A DNA stretch of 64,000 nucleotides from NCBI RefSeq assembly GCF_020515695.1, contig NZ_JAIWJA010000005.1:62001-126000 (forward strand), given 5' to 3'. Below are positions 45,231 to 54,149 of the stretch, piece by piece. The notes under the pieces were generated by a model that saw only the letters and a list, made by a program, of their open reading frames with translations, searched no databases and was not told the DNA's origin. Made by a program: the position numbers and the translations under genes. The DNA is from Pseudomonas sp. MWU16-30317 (GTDB taxonomy: Bacteria > Pseudomonadota > Gammaproteobacteria > Pseudomonadales > Pseudomonadaceae). Each line of letters opens with the position of its first letter. Within the stretch, counting starts at the first letter, position 1.

Positions 45231-47872
45231 CAGCGTTTCACCAATCCAGTCAAGCCGCCCGCGATCAGGGCGGCAGTATCAGCCAATGCCACCATCGGAT
45301 CGAGTCCTGCGGGCACGGCCATATAACGAGGTTCCCAGTCAGGCTGGAACTTGTCTTTGAAGCGACGCAGCCCCTGGAAGTTATACAGTTGCTCGCCGCG
45401 TTGAAACACCATCGAACCCAGACGCTGGGTCAGCGGGGCGCCACGCCGCGTCTGCAAGCCGGACAAAGGCACCATCCCCAGGCTGAAACGCGCATAGTCC
45501 TTGGCTTTGTAGTGCTGGATCAAGCCGACCATCATGAACTCCATGGTCAGCTTCGGCGCCTCAGGATGCGCGCGCATCAGGTCCAGGCTGGCCAGGTCGT
45601 GGCGATCGGTTTCGAGCAGGTTGGCGAAGGCCACCGGCTTGCCTTCGAAATGGACGATGACAATACGGAAATGCTTGAGGTAGTCGGCGCTGAACCGGCC
45701 TAGGGAGAAGCCTTTTTCGCGCACATTCTTACCTGATAACCAGGCGTCTGAGATGATTTTTAGTTCATCCAGCGGAGCGGTGCCAGGTTCGTAGACTTCC
45801 AGCGACAGGCCGTCGCGGGTGCCGCGATTCCAGGTGTAGCGCAGGTCCTTCATCTCCTTGCCCTTGGCTTCGAGGTCGAAGGTGTGCAAGTTGACGCGGG
45901 CTTCTTCGCCGAGCTTGATGGCAGTCAGGCCGATATCCATATAGAAGGGCAGGTTCTCGGCGCGCACCTGGTAGAACACCGGGCGGGCGTGGTGCAGGTC
46001 GCACAGGTCACGGAACTGCCAGATCATCTCTGCCCGTGGCTGAGTCGGGCCGATCGGATCATAGAGCGCCACCAGGCTGCGACCGCGCCGGGCGTACATG
46101 ATGAACGCCTTGTCGTTAGGGTGGAACAGCAGTGCCTTGTCGCCGGTCAGGGCCAGGCCACCGTCCGGCTGACTGGAATGCGCGAGGATACGGGCGGCGC
46201 GCTCGAGTTCTTCCGGGGTCGGCAAATGGATGGTCGGCCGCGCCGTGCGCAACAGCCAGGTCAGGGCGACGATGATCAACAGCACCGCGCTGCCCAGAGC
46301 CGAGCGCAAACCACGGGGCGCATCGGCATCCAGGGTGAACTGCCACCACAACTGGTTGTTGTAGGGCACGTCCTGATAAGCGAAGAACAGCAGCCAGATC
46401 GAAGACGCCACCACGCAGGCACTCGACACCAGCCACACGCCCGAGAACGGCACCTCCAGCAAGCGGCTAGGGCGATAGAAGGAGCGGCGGAACACGGCCA
46501 GCAAGGCGGCGGTGAGGGTCAGCATGGTCGCTTCCTCCCAATCGAAACCCTTGAGCAGCGACAACAGCGCGCCGACCAGCAGCAGAATGGTGGTCAGCAT
46601 CCACGCGGCGGACAGGCGCCGACGCAGGCCCTGAGCCAGCAGCAGGCAGAGCACGCCGATCAGGCTGGCGCCGAAGTGCGAGGCGTCGATAAGCCGATGG
46701 GGGAGGAGAAAGCCCATATGCTCCAGACGGGTGTCGATTTCAGGGGTTGCGCCAGAAAACAGCAGCACTACGCCAGACAGGAACACCAGCAGTGCGAGCA
46801 CTGGCGCCGCCAGCCCGGAGGCCACGCGAATGGCTTGTTGGGCAAAGAAGAAGCGCCGACCTTCGTTGATCAGCAGCATCACGCAGGCGACCAGCAACGG
46901 CAGTACCACATAGATGATGCGGTACAGCAACAGGGCCGCTGCCAGGGGCGCCGCGCCTATCTGATCGGCGAACGCGGCCAGCAAGATGGCTTCGAACACC
47001 CCGACGCCGCCGGGCACGTGGCTCAGCACCCCAGCTGCCAGGGCCAGCAGGTACACCAGCAGGAAGGCGCCGAACGGCGGTGTTTCGGGCAACAGCAAAT
47101 ACAGCACGGTCGCGGCGGCTGCCACGTCGAGGGCAGTGATCACCAATTGCAGCAGGGTCAGGCGCAGGGTCGGCAAGCGCAAGGTACGGCGCCCGACGCG
47201 GACCAGCAGATTGTTGGCGATGGGTTGTTCCGGCAGGCGCCGACGGTAGATGCCGATAGCCAAGGCGGCGAACAACAGCAGGACGGCGCAGGCGACGCTC
47301 CCAAGCAGGCCTTCCGAAAGCCCGAGGGCAGTTGCCGCAGCGGGCAAATCGCTCAGCGTCGCAAGAGCCGCCAGTGGCGGCAGCGCACAACCCAGGGAAA
47401 GGCTGGCGAACAGAGTCATGCGCGCGACTTCGGTAGCGCCCATGCCTTTGCGTGAATAAAGGCGGTAGCGCACTGAGCCACCGGACAGCAGCGACAAGCC
47501 GATGGCGTTACCGATGGCGAAGGCGGTGAAGCCGCCCAATGCCAGCGTCGCCGGTTTGAGATCGGCGCCGGCGTATCGGCTCGCGGACCATTCGTAGCCC
47601 AGCAACACGATAAAGCCGACCACCGTCGCGGCCAACGCGCCTGCCAGCGAAGAGCGCGGCGTGCTCAACACCGAGTCGTGCAGGGCGTATATATCCATCT
47701 CGAACAACAAATGCCAACACGCTATCAACGCAATACCGAACAACAACAGCGTCACCGTCAACCCGATCGGCTGCCGATAGCGGCTCAGCAGTTCCAGCCA
47801 GCGCAGGCGTCGAGGATCTACGGGGTGGACGGGAGCACTGCTGGTGTCAACTTCCTGTGAGTCGGGGCGCAT
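45230..47872 (-). CDS. mprF: Bifunctional phosphatidylglycerol aminoacyltransferase/flippase MprF
   Basis: Makes aminoacyl-phosphatidylglycerol from aminoacyl-tRNA and flips it to the outer leaflet, which reduces binding of cationic antimicrobials. 880 residues from the ATG at 47872 (MRPDSQEVDTSSAPVHPVDP); a TTG 39 bases upstream is less likely. About 14 membrane helices fill residues 35-530 and a cytoplasmic GNAT-like synthase domain (DUF2156) fills about 550-840 (HPNDKAFIMYARRGRSLVAL, LMRAHPEAPKLTMEFMMVGL). In pseudomonads the product is alanyl-phosphatidylglycerol. acvB is coupled downstream. Confidence 0.94.
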   Translation of the reverse strand: MRPDSQEVDTSSAPVHPVDPRRLRWLELLSRYRQPIGLTVTLLLFGIALIACWHLLFEMDIYALHDSVLSTPRSSLAGALAATVVGFIVLLGYEWSASRYAGADLKPATLALGGFTAFAIGNAIGLSLLSGGSVRYRLYSRKGMGATEVARMTLFASLSLGCALPPLAALATLSDLPAAATALGLSEGLLGSVACAVLLLFAALAIGIYRRRLPEQPIANNLLVRVGRRTLRLPTLRLTLLQLVITALDVAAAATVLYLLLPETPPFGAFLLVYLLALAAGVLSHVPGGVGVFEAILLAAFADQIGAAPLAAALLLYRIIYVVLPLLVACVMLLINEGRRFFFAQQAIRVASGLAAPVLALLVFLSGVVLLFSGATPEIDTRLEHMGFLLPHRLIDASHFGASLIGVLCLLLAQGLRRRLSAAWMLTTILLLVGALLSLLKGFDWEEATMLTLTAALLAVFRRSFYRPSRLLEVPFSGVWLVSSACVVASSIWLLFFAYQDVPYNNQLWWQFTLDADAPRGLRSALGSAVLLIIVALTWLLRTARPTIHLPTPEELERAARILAHSSQPDGGLALTGDKALLFHPNDKAFIMYARRGRSLVALYDPIGPTQPRAEMIWQFRDLCDLHHARPVFYQVRAENLPFYMDIGLTAIKLGEEARVNLHTFDLEAKGKEMKDLRYTWNRGTRDGLSLEVYEPGTAPLDELKIISDAWLSGKNVREKGFSLGRFSADYLKHFRIVIVHFEGKPVAFANLLETDRHDLASLDLMRAHPEAPKLTMEFMMVGLIQHYKAKDYARFSLGMVPLSGLQTRRGAPLTQRLGSMVFQRGEQLYNFQGLRRFKDKFQPDWEPRYMAVPAGLDPMVALADTAALIAGGLTGLVKR

Positions 47873-48085
47873 CAAAAACCTCGTGGACGCTGGACGACGG
47901 GATTCAGCCAATCCAGTCTTTTTTACCTGTCCATCTGAAAAAAAAGTGTAATTCCAATGTTAACCCGTACGACCATTTAGCGGCGAACCCGTGCGAAGCT
48001 TTAGAGGAAGTTTCACGATTGGGCCAGCGCTGGTGACATTGACGATAGTCTAAGGGATTGAAATGTCAGTTTTTTTAGCGCGCAC

Positions 48086-48112
48086 AAAAAAGGCCACTCT
48101 CTCAAGTGGCCT
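48086..48112 (-). terminator. Terminator of the first initiator tRNA gene
   Basis: On the minus strand, AAGGCCACT and AGTGGCCTT pair around a 6-base loop, followed by six T, starting about 12 bases after the tRNA CCA end. Confidence 0.88.
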
Positions 48113-48123
48113 TCTTCGACGTT

Positions 48124-48200
<77 letters not shown>

Positions 48201-48213
48201 TCTGTGGATGCGC

Positions 48214-48241
48214 ATTCTATAGATTCTCGACTGCGTGTCAA
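48214..48241 (-). promoter_or_regulatory. Promoter of initiator tRNA copy 1
   Basis: On the minus strand TTGACA (48241-48236) and TAGAAT (48219-48214) with a 16-base spacer, just upstream of the mature tRNA. Confidence 0.8.
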
Positions 48242-48285
48242 GGATCTATTTGATAAAACTGAAAAAAGACAAAAGAGGCAGATAC

Positions 48286-48312
48286 AAAAAAGGCCACTTT
48301 TTCAAGTGGCCT
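48286..48312 (-). terminator. Terminator of the second initiator tRNA gene
   Basis: Same stem as the first (AAGGCCACT/AGTGGCCTT) with a different loop and a T-run, so each tRNA gene ends separately. Confidence 0.88.
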
Positions 48313-48323
48313 TCTTTGATGTT

Positions 48324-48400
<77 letters not shown>

Positions 48401-48412
48401 TCTGTGGAGTTG

Positions 48413-48440
48413 ATTCTACAGGGACGCGCTGCCTTGTCAA
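48413..48440 (-). promoter_or_regulatory. Promoter of initiator tRNA copy 2
   Basis: TTGACA (48440-48435) and TAGAAT (48418-48413) on the minus strand, again 16 bases apart; the spacer sequence differs from copy 1 while both boxes are identical. Confidence 0.8.
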
Positions 48441-48624
48441 ACGATGATTTTCAGAAAATTCTTTTCGTTCAATCGCTTAGCGAGCTAAGAAGGGCCTCCA
48501 GAGCAGCAGGGGCGGGGGTTTGAGACCTATCGAAGGACTATTTTCGATTGATAAAATAAATTGGGTGGCCGCTCACCAAGGAATTTTCCCACAACAGATG
48601 CGGCATTCAGCTGTCGATGCGATA

Positions 48625-48640
48625 CTGTACAAAATACCAG
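48625..48640 (+). promoter_or_regulatory. LexA (SOS) box of dinB
   Basis: CTGTACAAAATACCAG fits CTG-N10-CAG, with the favourable CTGTA left half, 36 bases before the dinB ATG. Confidence 0.9.
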
Positions 48641-48676
48641 TTCACACGGTTTTCCAGGGCAGAGCTCCACTCGACC

Positions 48677-49738
48677 ATGACCCAACGCAAAATCATCCAC
48701 GTCGATTGCGACTGTTTTTATGCCGCCATCGAAATGCGCGATGACCCGCAATTGGCGGGCAAGCCGTTGGCTGTCGGCGGCTCGGCCGAGCGCCGAGGGG
48801 TAATCGCTACGTGCAATTACGAGGCGCGTGCCTACGGTGTGCGCTCAGCGATGTCATCGCGACATGCCCTCAAGCTCTGCCCGGACCTGCTGATCGTCAA
48901 GCCGCGCATGGATGCCTATAAAGAAGCCTCCCGCGAGATTCACACCATATTTCGCGAATACACCGACCTCATCGAACCCTTGTCGCTGGATGAAGCCTAT
49001 CTGGACGTGTCCGATTGCGCCCATTTTGCCGGCAGCGCCACGCGTATCGCCCAGGATATTCGCCGCAAGGTTTCCAAGCGTCTGCATATCACCGTGTCGG
49101 CCGGGGTGGCGCCGAACAAGTTTCTCGCCAAGATTGCCAGCGATTGGCGCAAGCCCGATGGACTGTTCGTGATTACCCCGGGGGAGGTCGAGGATTTTGT
49201 CGCCGACCTGTCGGTCAGCAAGTTGCACGGGGTCGGTAAGGTCACCGCTGACAAGCTGCAACGCCAAGGCATCGAGCGCTGCCTGGATCTGCGGCAGTGG
49301 AGCAAGCTCAAACTGGTGCGCGAGTTCGGCAGTTTCGGCGAACGCCTTTATAGTCTGGCGTGGGGCATCGATGAGCGCCCGGTGCAGAACGACAGCCGGC
49401 GTCAGTCAGTGAGTGTGGAAAACACCTACGACAAGGACTTGCCAGATTTGGCCAGTTGCCTGGACAAGCTGCCGGAGCTGATGGCGACGCTCGAAGGGCG
49501 GATGGCGCGGATCGACAGCAGCTATCGCCCCGGCAAGCCTTTCGTCAAGGTCAAGTTCCACGATTTCACCCAGACCACCCTGGAGCAGGCGGGCGCAGGC
49601 CGCGACCTCGACAGCTATCAGCAGTTGCTGACTCAGGCATTCGCGCGCGGCGGCAAGCCGGTGCGTCTGCTGGGCATCGGTGTGCGCCTGCTCGACCTGC
49701 GCGGCGCCCATGAACAGCTGGAGCTGTTCAGTTCCTGA
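48677..49738 (+). CDS. dinB: DNA polymerase IV
   Basis: Y-family translesion polymerase. 353 residues from ATG 48677 (MTQRKIIHVDCDCFYAAIEM). Catalytic acidic residues are Asp in HVDCDCFYAAIE and the Asp-Glu in PLSLDEAYLDVSDC. The steric-gate region FYAA and the little-finger domain (VENTYDKDLPDLASCLDKLP) are present, and the C-terminal QLELFSS resembles a beta-clamp-binding motif. A LexA box lies just upstream, so SOS induction is expected. Confidence 0.96.
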   Translation: MTQRKIIHVDCDCFYAAIEMRDDPQLAGKPLAVGGSAERRGVIATCNYEARAYGVRSAMSSRHALKLCPDLLIVKPRMDAYKEASREIHTIFREYTDLIEPLSLDEAYLDVSDCAHFAGSATRIAQDIRRKVSKRLHITVSAGVAPNKFLAKIASDWRKPDGLFVITPGEVEDFVADLSVSKLHGVGKVTADKLQRQGIERCLDLRQWSKLKLVREFGSFGERLYSLAWGIDERPVQNDSRRQSVSVENTYDKDLPDLASCLDKLPELMATLEGRMARIDSSYRPGKPFVKVKFHDFTQTTLEQAGAGRDLDSYQQLLTQAFARGGKPVRLLGIGVRLLDLRGAHEQLELFSS

Positions 49739-49741
49739 GCG

Positions 49742-50713
49742 TCAGTGATTCGGTACCGTCACATGGCGGCCAGCGCGGGCCAAGGCCCGAAGAAAATCGT
49801 GCTGCAGTTCCGGGTCGTTGCGCGTCAGCTCGATCAGGCTCTGCTCCAGATCAGCCGCCTCGGCCTCGAAACCCAGCTCCGACAGGCGCTTGACGCGATG
49901 CACCCACTGGCCAACTTCGTCGTCCTCCAGATCATCGAAAATCAGCCCACGCGCTTCCACCAGTTTGCTTCGCAAATCATTGCTCAGGTCCAGGGACGCC
50001 TCGCCATGGGTATGGTCGTCGTCGTCCTTGGCGCTGAATTGCAGGCGTGCGACGTTGCGCAGGCTGTTGTCGGCGAACGGGCTGTCGAGCAGATTGACCC
50101 GCACCACTCCCTCGCGGTCGGTAGTGAGCGAGTACAGGTGGCTACCTGCAGTCACGTCTACCGGGCGGTTGCTCCACGGCAGGCTGATGACCTCCCGGTG
50201 TTTGTCCTTCTGTACTTCCTTGACGCTGGCCAGGTTCTGTTCGGCGCGACCGCTGGAGGGCATGTTCATCGCCGGATTGAGGCCGGCCAGACCATCGGTG
50301 ATCCAGTCGTGGGTCACGCTGTCGGGCAGGCGGCCCAAAGCGAAGATATTGACCACGTTGGCGCCCACACCACCCACCACGGCGACGGCCCCCAGCGGGA
50401 TCTCGTAGACCTTGCGCCAAGGTTGATAGGGGGTATAGCGGTCATAGTTGCGGGTGACTTCGAACTCGGTGACTTCGAAAGTCCGGTGTTCGTTGACGCG
50501 CACACGGCGCTGCGGCTCGTCGAGAGTCGTTGGTTCGCCGACGTCGATCTGCACGCTGTGCTCGAGCAATTTGCGCTCTACACGTTCCTCGTGTTCGTTG
50601 CGCGGCGACATGTGGTTGGCGCAGCCAGCGAGGAACAAAGCGCCGCACAAGGCGGCGCCTTTAAGCGCTAGCGGCAGTACAGGGCTGGCCGCCAGGGGCT
50701 TTGGTTTGTCCAT
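49742..50713 (-). CDS. Hypothetical lipoprotein
   Basis: 323 residues from the ATG at 50713 (MDKPKPLAASPVLPLALKGA). A lipoprotein signal ends at the lipobox LAGC (Cys near residue 31). The remainder has a short hydrophobic segment (LGAVAVVGGVGANVVNIFAL) and a long acidic C-terminal helical part (DDLEDDEVGQWVHRVKRLSE). The start lies within 15 bases of the proS stop region and the two genes overlap at 50727 only if a longer start is used, so cotranscription with proS is likely. I recognise no named family. Confidence 0.8.
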   Translation of the reverse strand: MDKPKPLAASPVLPLALKGAALCGALFLAGCANHMSPRNEHEERVERKLLEHSVQIDVGEPTTLDEPQRRVRVNEHRTFEVTEFEVTRNYDRYTPYQPWRKVYEIPLGAVAVVGGVGANVVNIFALGRLPDSVTHDWITDGLAGLNPAMNMPSSGRAEQNLASVKEVQKDKHREVISLPWSNRPVDVTAGSHLYSLTTDREGVVRVNLLDSPFADNSLRNVARLQFSAKDDDDHTHGEASLDLSNDLRSKLVEARGLIFDDLEDDEVGQWVHRVKRLSELGFEAEAADLEQSLIELTRNDPELQHDFLRALARAGRHVTVPNH

Positions 50714-50726
50714 GATCGGTCTGCCG

Positions 50727-52442
50727 TCAGCGGCCCACGCGAGCCTGGATGAACTCGAGCACGTCGGCAACGGCCAGCGCCTGAGGCTCGCTGTCGGTAC
50801 GGCCCTTGTATTCCAGATTGCCTTCGGCCAGGCCGCGGTCGCTGACCACGATGCGGTGCGGGATACCGATCAACTCCATGTCGGCGAACTTGATGCCGGG
50901 GCTGGTCTTCTTGTCGCGGTCATCCAGCAGCACGTCGAAACCGGCGGCGGTCAGCTCGGCATAAAGCTTGTCGGTGGCCTCGCGGACCTGTTCGGTTTCG
51001 TAGCGCAGCGGTACCAGGGCGATCTGGAACGGTGCCAGGGCGTCGCTCCAGATGATGCCGCCGGCGTCGTTGTTCTGCTCGATGGCGGCTGCCACCACGC
51101 GCGAAACGCCGATACCGTAGCACCCCATGGCCAGTGTCACAGGCTTGCCGTTTTCGCCCAGCACCTGGCACTTGAGCGCTTCGCTGTACTTGGTGCCGAG
51201 CTGGAAGATATGCCCGACTTCGATACCGCGCTTGATGCTCAGGGTGCCTTTGCCGTCCGGGCTCGGGTCGCCGTCGACGACATTGCGCAGGTCGGCCACT
51301 TCCGGCAGCGGCAGGTCACGCTCCCAGTTGACGCCGAAGTAGTGCTTGTCGTCGATGTTGGCGCCGATACCGAAGTCGCTCATGAACTGCACCGAGCGAT
51401 CGATGATGCACGGCAGGGGCAGGTTCAGCGGGCCCAGGGAGCCCGCGCCTGCGCCGATGGCATTACGCAGCTCGGCGTCGGTGGCCATGACCAGCGGGCT
51501 GGCGACCAGCGGATGGTTGCCTGCCTTGATTTCGTTGAGCTCGTGGTCGCCACGGATCACCAGGGCGATCAGCTTGCCTTCTTCGGCGGCACGCACGATC
51601 AGCGTCTTGACGGTTTTCTCGATGGCCAGGTTGTAGCCTTCGACCAAGGCGGCGATGGTTTTCGCATCGGGGGTGTCGACCAGGCGCAGTTCTTCGCTCG
51701 GGGCAGGGCGTACGGTTTCCCGTGGCACGGCCTCGGCTTTTTCGATGTTGGCGGCGTAGTCGGAGCCATCGCTGAAGGCAATGTCATCTTCGCCGGACTC
51801 GGCCAGCACGTGAAACTCATGGGAGCCAGCGCCACCGATCGAGCCGTTGTCGGCTTCTACCGGGCGGAATTTCAAGCCCAAGCGGGTGAACACGTTGCAA
51901 TAGGCCTGGTGCATGCGGTCATAGGTGACCTGCAGCGACGGCTGATCGGCGTGGAAGGAGTAGGCGTCCTTCATGATGAACTCGCGGGCGCGCATCACAC
52001 CGAAGCGTGGGCGAATCTCGTCGCGGAATTTGGTCTGGATCTGGTACAGGTTGATCGGCAACTGTTTATAGCTGCTCAATTCATTGCGGGCGATGTCGGT
52101 GATCACCTCTTCGTGGGTCGGGCCGGCGCAGAATTCGCGACCGTGGCGATCCTTGAGGCGCAGCAGCTCGGGGCCGTATTGCTCCCAGCGGCCCGATTCC
52201 TGCCACAGCTCGGCGGGCTGGATGCCAGGCATCAACACTTCGAGGGCGCCAGCGGCGTCCATTTCCTCGCGCACGATGCGCTCGACCTTGCGCATCACGC
52301 GCAGCCCCATCGGCAGCCAGGTGTAGAGGCCCGACGCGAGTTTGCGAATCATCCCGGCGCGCAGCATCAGCTGGTGGCTGATAACCACTGCATCGGAAGG
52401 GTTTTCTTTGAGGGTGGCGAGCAAATATTGACTGGTGCGCAT
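50727..52442 (-). CDS. proS: Prolyl-tRNA synthetase
   Basis: Class II aminoacyl-tRNA synthetase. 571 residues, bacterial type. Motif 1 is in VMRKVERIVREEMDAAGALE, motif 2 around TKFRDEIRPRFGVMRAREFI, and motif 3 in LAMGCYGIGVSRVVAAAIEQ. The central INS editing domain, about residues 230-390, removes mischarged alanine (KTLIVRAAEEGKLIALVIRG). The anticodon-binding domain closes the protein. Confidence 0.98.
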   Translation of the reverse strand: MRTSQYLLATLKENPSDAVVISHQLMLRAGMIRKLASGLYTWLPMGLRVMRKVERIVREEMDAAGALEVLMPGIQPAELWQESGRWEQYGPELLRLKDRHGREFCAGPTHEEVITDIARNELSSYKQLPINLYQIQTKFRDEIRPRFGVMRAREFIMKDAYSFHADQPSLQVTYDRMHQAYCNVFTRLGLKFRPVEADNGSIGGAGSHEFHVLAESGEDDIAFSDGSDYAANIEKAEAVPRETVRPAPSEELRLVDTPDAKTIAALVEGYNLAIEKTVKTLIVRAAEEGKLIALVIRGDHELNEIKAGNHPLVASPLVMATDAELRNAIGAGAGSLGPLNLPLPCIIDRSVQFMSDFGIGANIDDKHYFGVNWERDLPLPEVADLRNVVDGDPSPDGKGTLSIKRGIEVGHIFQLGTKYSEALKCQVLGENGKPVTLAMGCYGIGVSRVVAAAIEQNNDAGGIIWSDALAPFQIALVPLRYETEQVREATDKLYAELTAAGFDVLLDDRDKKTSPGIKFADMELIGIPHRIVVSDRGLAEGNLEYKGRTDSEPQALAVADVLEFIQARVGR

Positions 52443-52542
52443 GGTAGGCCGTTGTCTGTTGCTGAATTTTATGTAAGGCGGGCATTGTACGGTGCTGGTC
52501 TGGAGACGTACAGGGCAGGGCGTTTGTCGCGCCGGCTGAATG

Positions 52543-52572
52543 GAGAAAGCCCGGCGCGGGCCGGGCTTTCTC
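52543..52572 (-). terminator. Terminator of the first oprD-type porin gene
   Basis: GAGAAAGCCCGG and CCGGGCTTTCTC form a near-perfect 12-base stem 30 bases after the porin stop on the minus strand. Confidence 0.75.
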
Positions 52573-52601
52573 GGGTGTTACAAGCGTTTCGGACACCTCG
52601 G

Positions 52602-53936
52602 TTACAGGATCGAGATAGGGTAGTCCACCATCAGGCGGAATTCGTCGACGCTGCCGTCGGCCTGGCCGCCACTCGAACGGTGCCATGCCTGACGCATGCG
52701 AAACGACATGTTCTTGACCGGCCCGGTCTGTACGACGTACTTGGCCTCCAGATCCCATTCGTGGTGGCTAGCGTCATCAGAGGTACTGGAAAAACCATAG
52801 CTGGTATAGGCGCTGTCGGAGGCCACTGCATTGATATGATCGCCGTACACGTAACGGGTCATGAAGCTGAGGCCGGGAACCCCATAGGTCGCCAGGTCCA
52901 GGCCGTATTGGGCTTTCCACGAGCGCTCGCCCGGGCCGTTGAAGTCAGAGTATTGGACGGAGTTGGCGAGGAAGATCGAGTCGCCGAAGGCCATGCCATC
53001 GCCGTTGTCCTTGCGACCGCCAACACCGATGTAGTCGAACGGCGTGTCACCGTTGACCTTCTGGAAGCCGAGGGTCACGGTGTGTGCGGTCAGGAAGGTG
53101 TAGGCGGCGCCCAGGGAGAAGGTGTTGTTGTCGATATCGCCCAGTTTGGCCGAGCCGTCATCCTTGGTCTTGTAGTAGTTGAAATCGAACGTCACCGATT
53201 GGTCGGAGGGCAACGTCAACACGTAGTTGGCGTTGGCGTAGTACTGTTTCCAGAGATCGTCGAGTTTCGATGCATAGAGGCCAAACGTGAAGGCGTCGGT
53301 GGCGGCGTAGTGGCCGCCGATATAGTCGATCGAGTCGGCCGAGATGCTGGTGTAGGCCGACCCCAGGTTGCCGCCACGGGCAGTGCTGGTGCCGCTGGTG
53401 GTGGAGGTGAAATGACCGCCTTCCAGGTCCAGGCCTTTGATTTCGCTGCTTTGAATCTGGATGCCGGTTGCGGTTTGCGGAACGATGCGGCTACCGCCGA
53501 CGGCGAATACCGGGCTGGTGGTGGGCTGCATGTCGCCAATGGTCAACTGAGTCTTGGAGACGCGCACTTTGGCGTCAACCCCGGCTTTACCATATTGGCC
53601 GTCGCCAGCCGGCAGGTTGCCCGAACCGGTGTGACCGTCGCCGCCGTCCAGCTTGTAGGTGGCGTAGCCGAATGCATCGACGCCAAAACCTACGGTGCCT
53701 TGGGTGAAGCCCGAGCTGAACACGCCTTGGAAGCTCTGCGTCCAGTCGCGGGGGTCATTGCCGCCGCCAAGGGTGTTGCGGTTGAAGTAGTAGTTGCGCA
53801 GCAGCAGGTTCAAGGTGCTGTCTTCAACGAAGCCCTTGGCGTCTGCCTGATCGCTTACAAAAGCAGCGGCCGAGGCCAATTGGCTGGTCGCTGCTGTGAC
53901 GGCGAACGCGATTGCGCTCCACTTTGGTACTTTCAT
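52602..53936 (-). CDS. OprD-family outer-membrane porin, copy 1
   Basis: 444 residues. The signal peptide (KWSAIAFAVTAATSQLASAA) is followed by the OprD start AFVSDQADAKGFVEDSTLNL and an 18-strand beta-barrel pattern, ending in a final strand DEFRLMVDYPISIL with a terminal hydrophobic residue. OprD porins take up basic amino acids, peptides and other small organic compounds; the substrate is not predictable here. The neighbour gene at 54150 is a close tandem relative. Adjacent proS and HIT genes match the oprD locus of P. aeruginosa. Confidence 0.92.
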   Translation of the reverse strand: MKVPKWSAIAFAVTAATSQLASAAAFVSDQADAKGFVEDSTLNLLLRNYYFNRNTLGGGNDPRDWTQSFQGVFSSGFTQGTVGFGVDAFGYATYKLDGGDGHTGSGNLPAGDGQYGKAGVDAKVRVSKTQLTIGDMQPTTSPVFAVGGSRIVPQTATGIQIQSSEIKGLDLEGGHFTSTTSGTSTARGGNLGSAYTSISADSIDYIGGHYAATDAFTFGLYASKLDDLWKQYYANANYVLTLPSDQSVTFDFNYYKTKDDGSAKLGDIDNNTFSLGAAYTFLTAHTVTLGFQKVNGDTPFDYIGVGGRKDNGDGMAFGDSIFLANSVQYSDFNGPGERSWKAQYGLDLATYGVPGLSFMTRYVYGDHINAVASDSAYTSYGFSSTSDDASHHEWDLEAKYVVQTGPVKNMSFRMRQAWHRSSGGQADGSVDEFRLMVDYPISIL

Positions 53937-54005
53937 CGGTGATTGCTCCTTTGAGTGAGTCTGGATCTGCCGTCCTTCTGTAGGTAGCGGCTAGTATTGC
54001 GTTGC

Positions 54006-54027
54006 CGGATAGCGACTCGGCATTCCG
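54006..54027 (-). promoter_or_regulatory. Leader hairpin of oprD copy 1
   Basis: On the minus strand CGGAATGCCGAGTCGCTATCCG folds with outer CGGA/TCCG and partly wobble-paired inner arms. It is about 70 bases before the start codon. The matching leader element of copy 2 is at 55560-55581. Confidence 0.55.
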
Positions 54028-54095
54028 ACTTGGTTCGAGAGGTGGTGCGAGGCGGGAGATGCAAGGGGCGGGCCGTTTGTCGCGGCGCGTGCATG

Positions 54096-54123
54096 AAAAA
54101 GCCCGGCGCGATGGCCGGGCTTC
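54096..54123 (-). terminator. Terminator of the second oprD-type porin gene
   Basis: On the minus strand GAAGCCCGGCC and (C)GCCGGGCTTTTTC form a stem followed by T-rich sequence, 27 bases after the copy 2 stop. Confidence 0.82.
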
Positions 54124-54149
54124 TAGAGACTACTGGGTCAGCGCATTCT

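Noticed and set aside
45884..47455. 523-codon Gln/Arg-rich frame opposite mprF
   Set aside because: Low-complexity reverse reading of the hydrophobic membrane helices of mprF.
50448..53942. 1164-codon plus-strand frame opposite the lipoprotein gene, proS and the first oprD
   Set aside because: Runs across three real minus-strand genes and their spacers; the sequence has no domains or signal.
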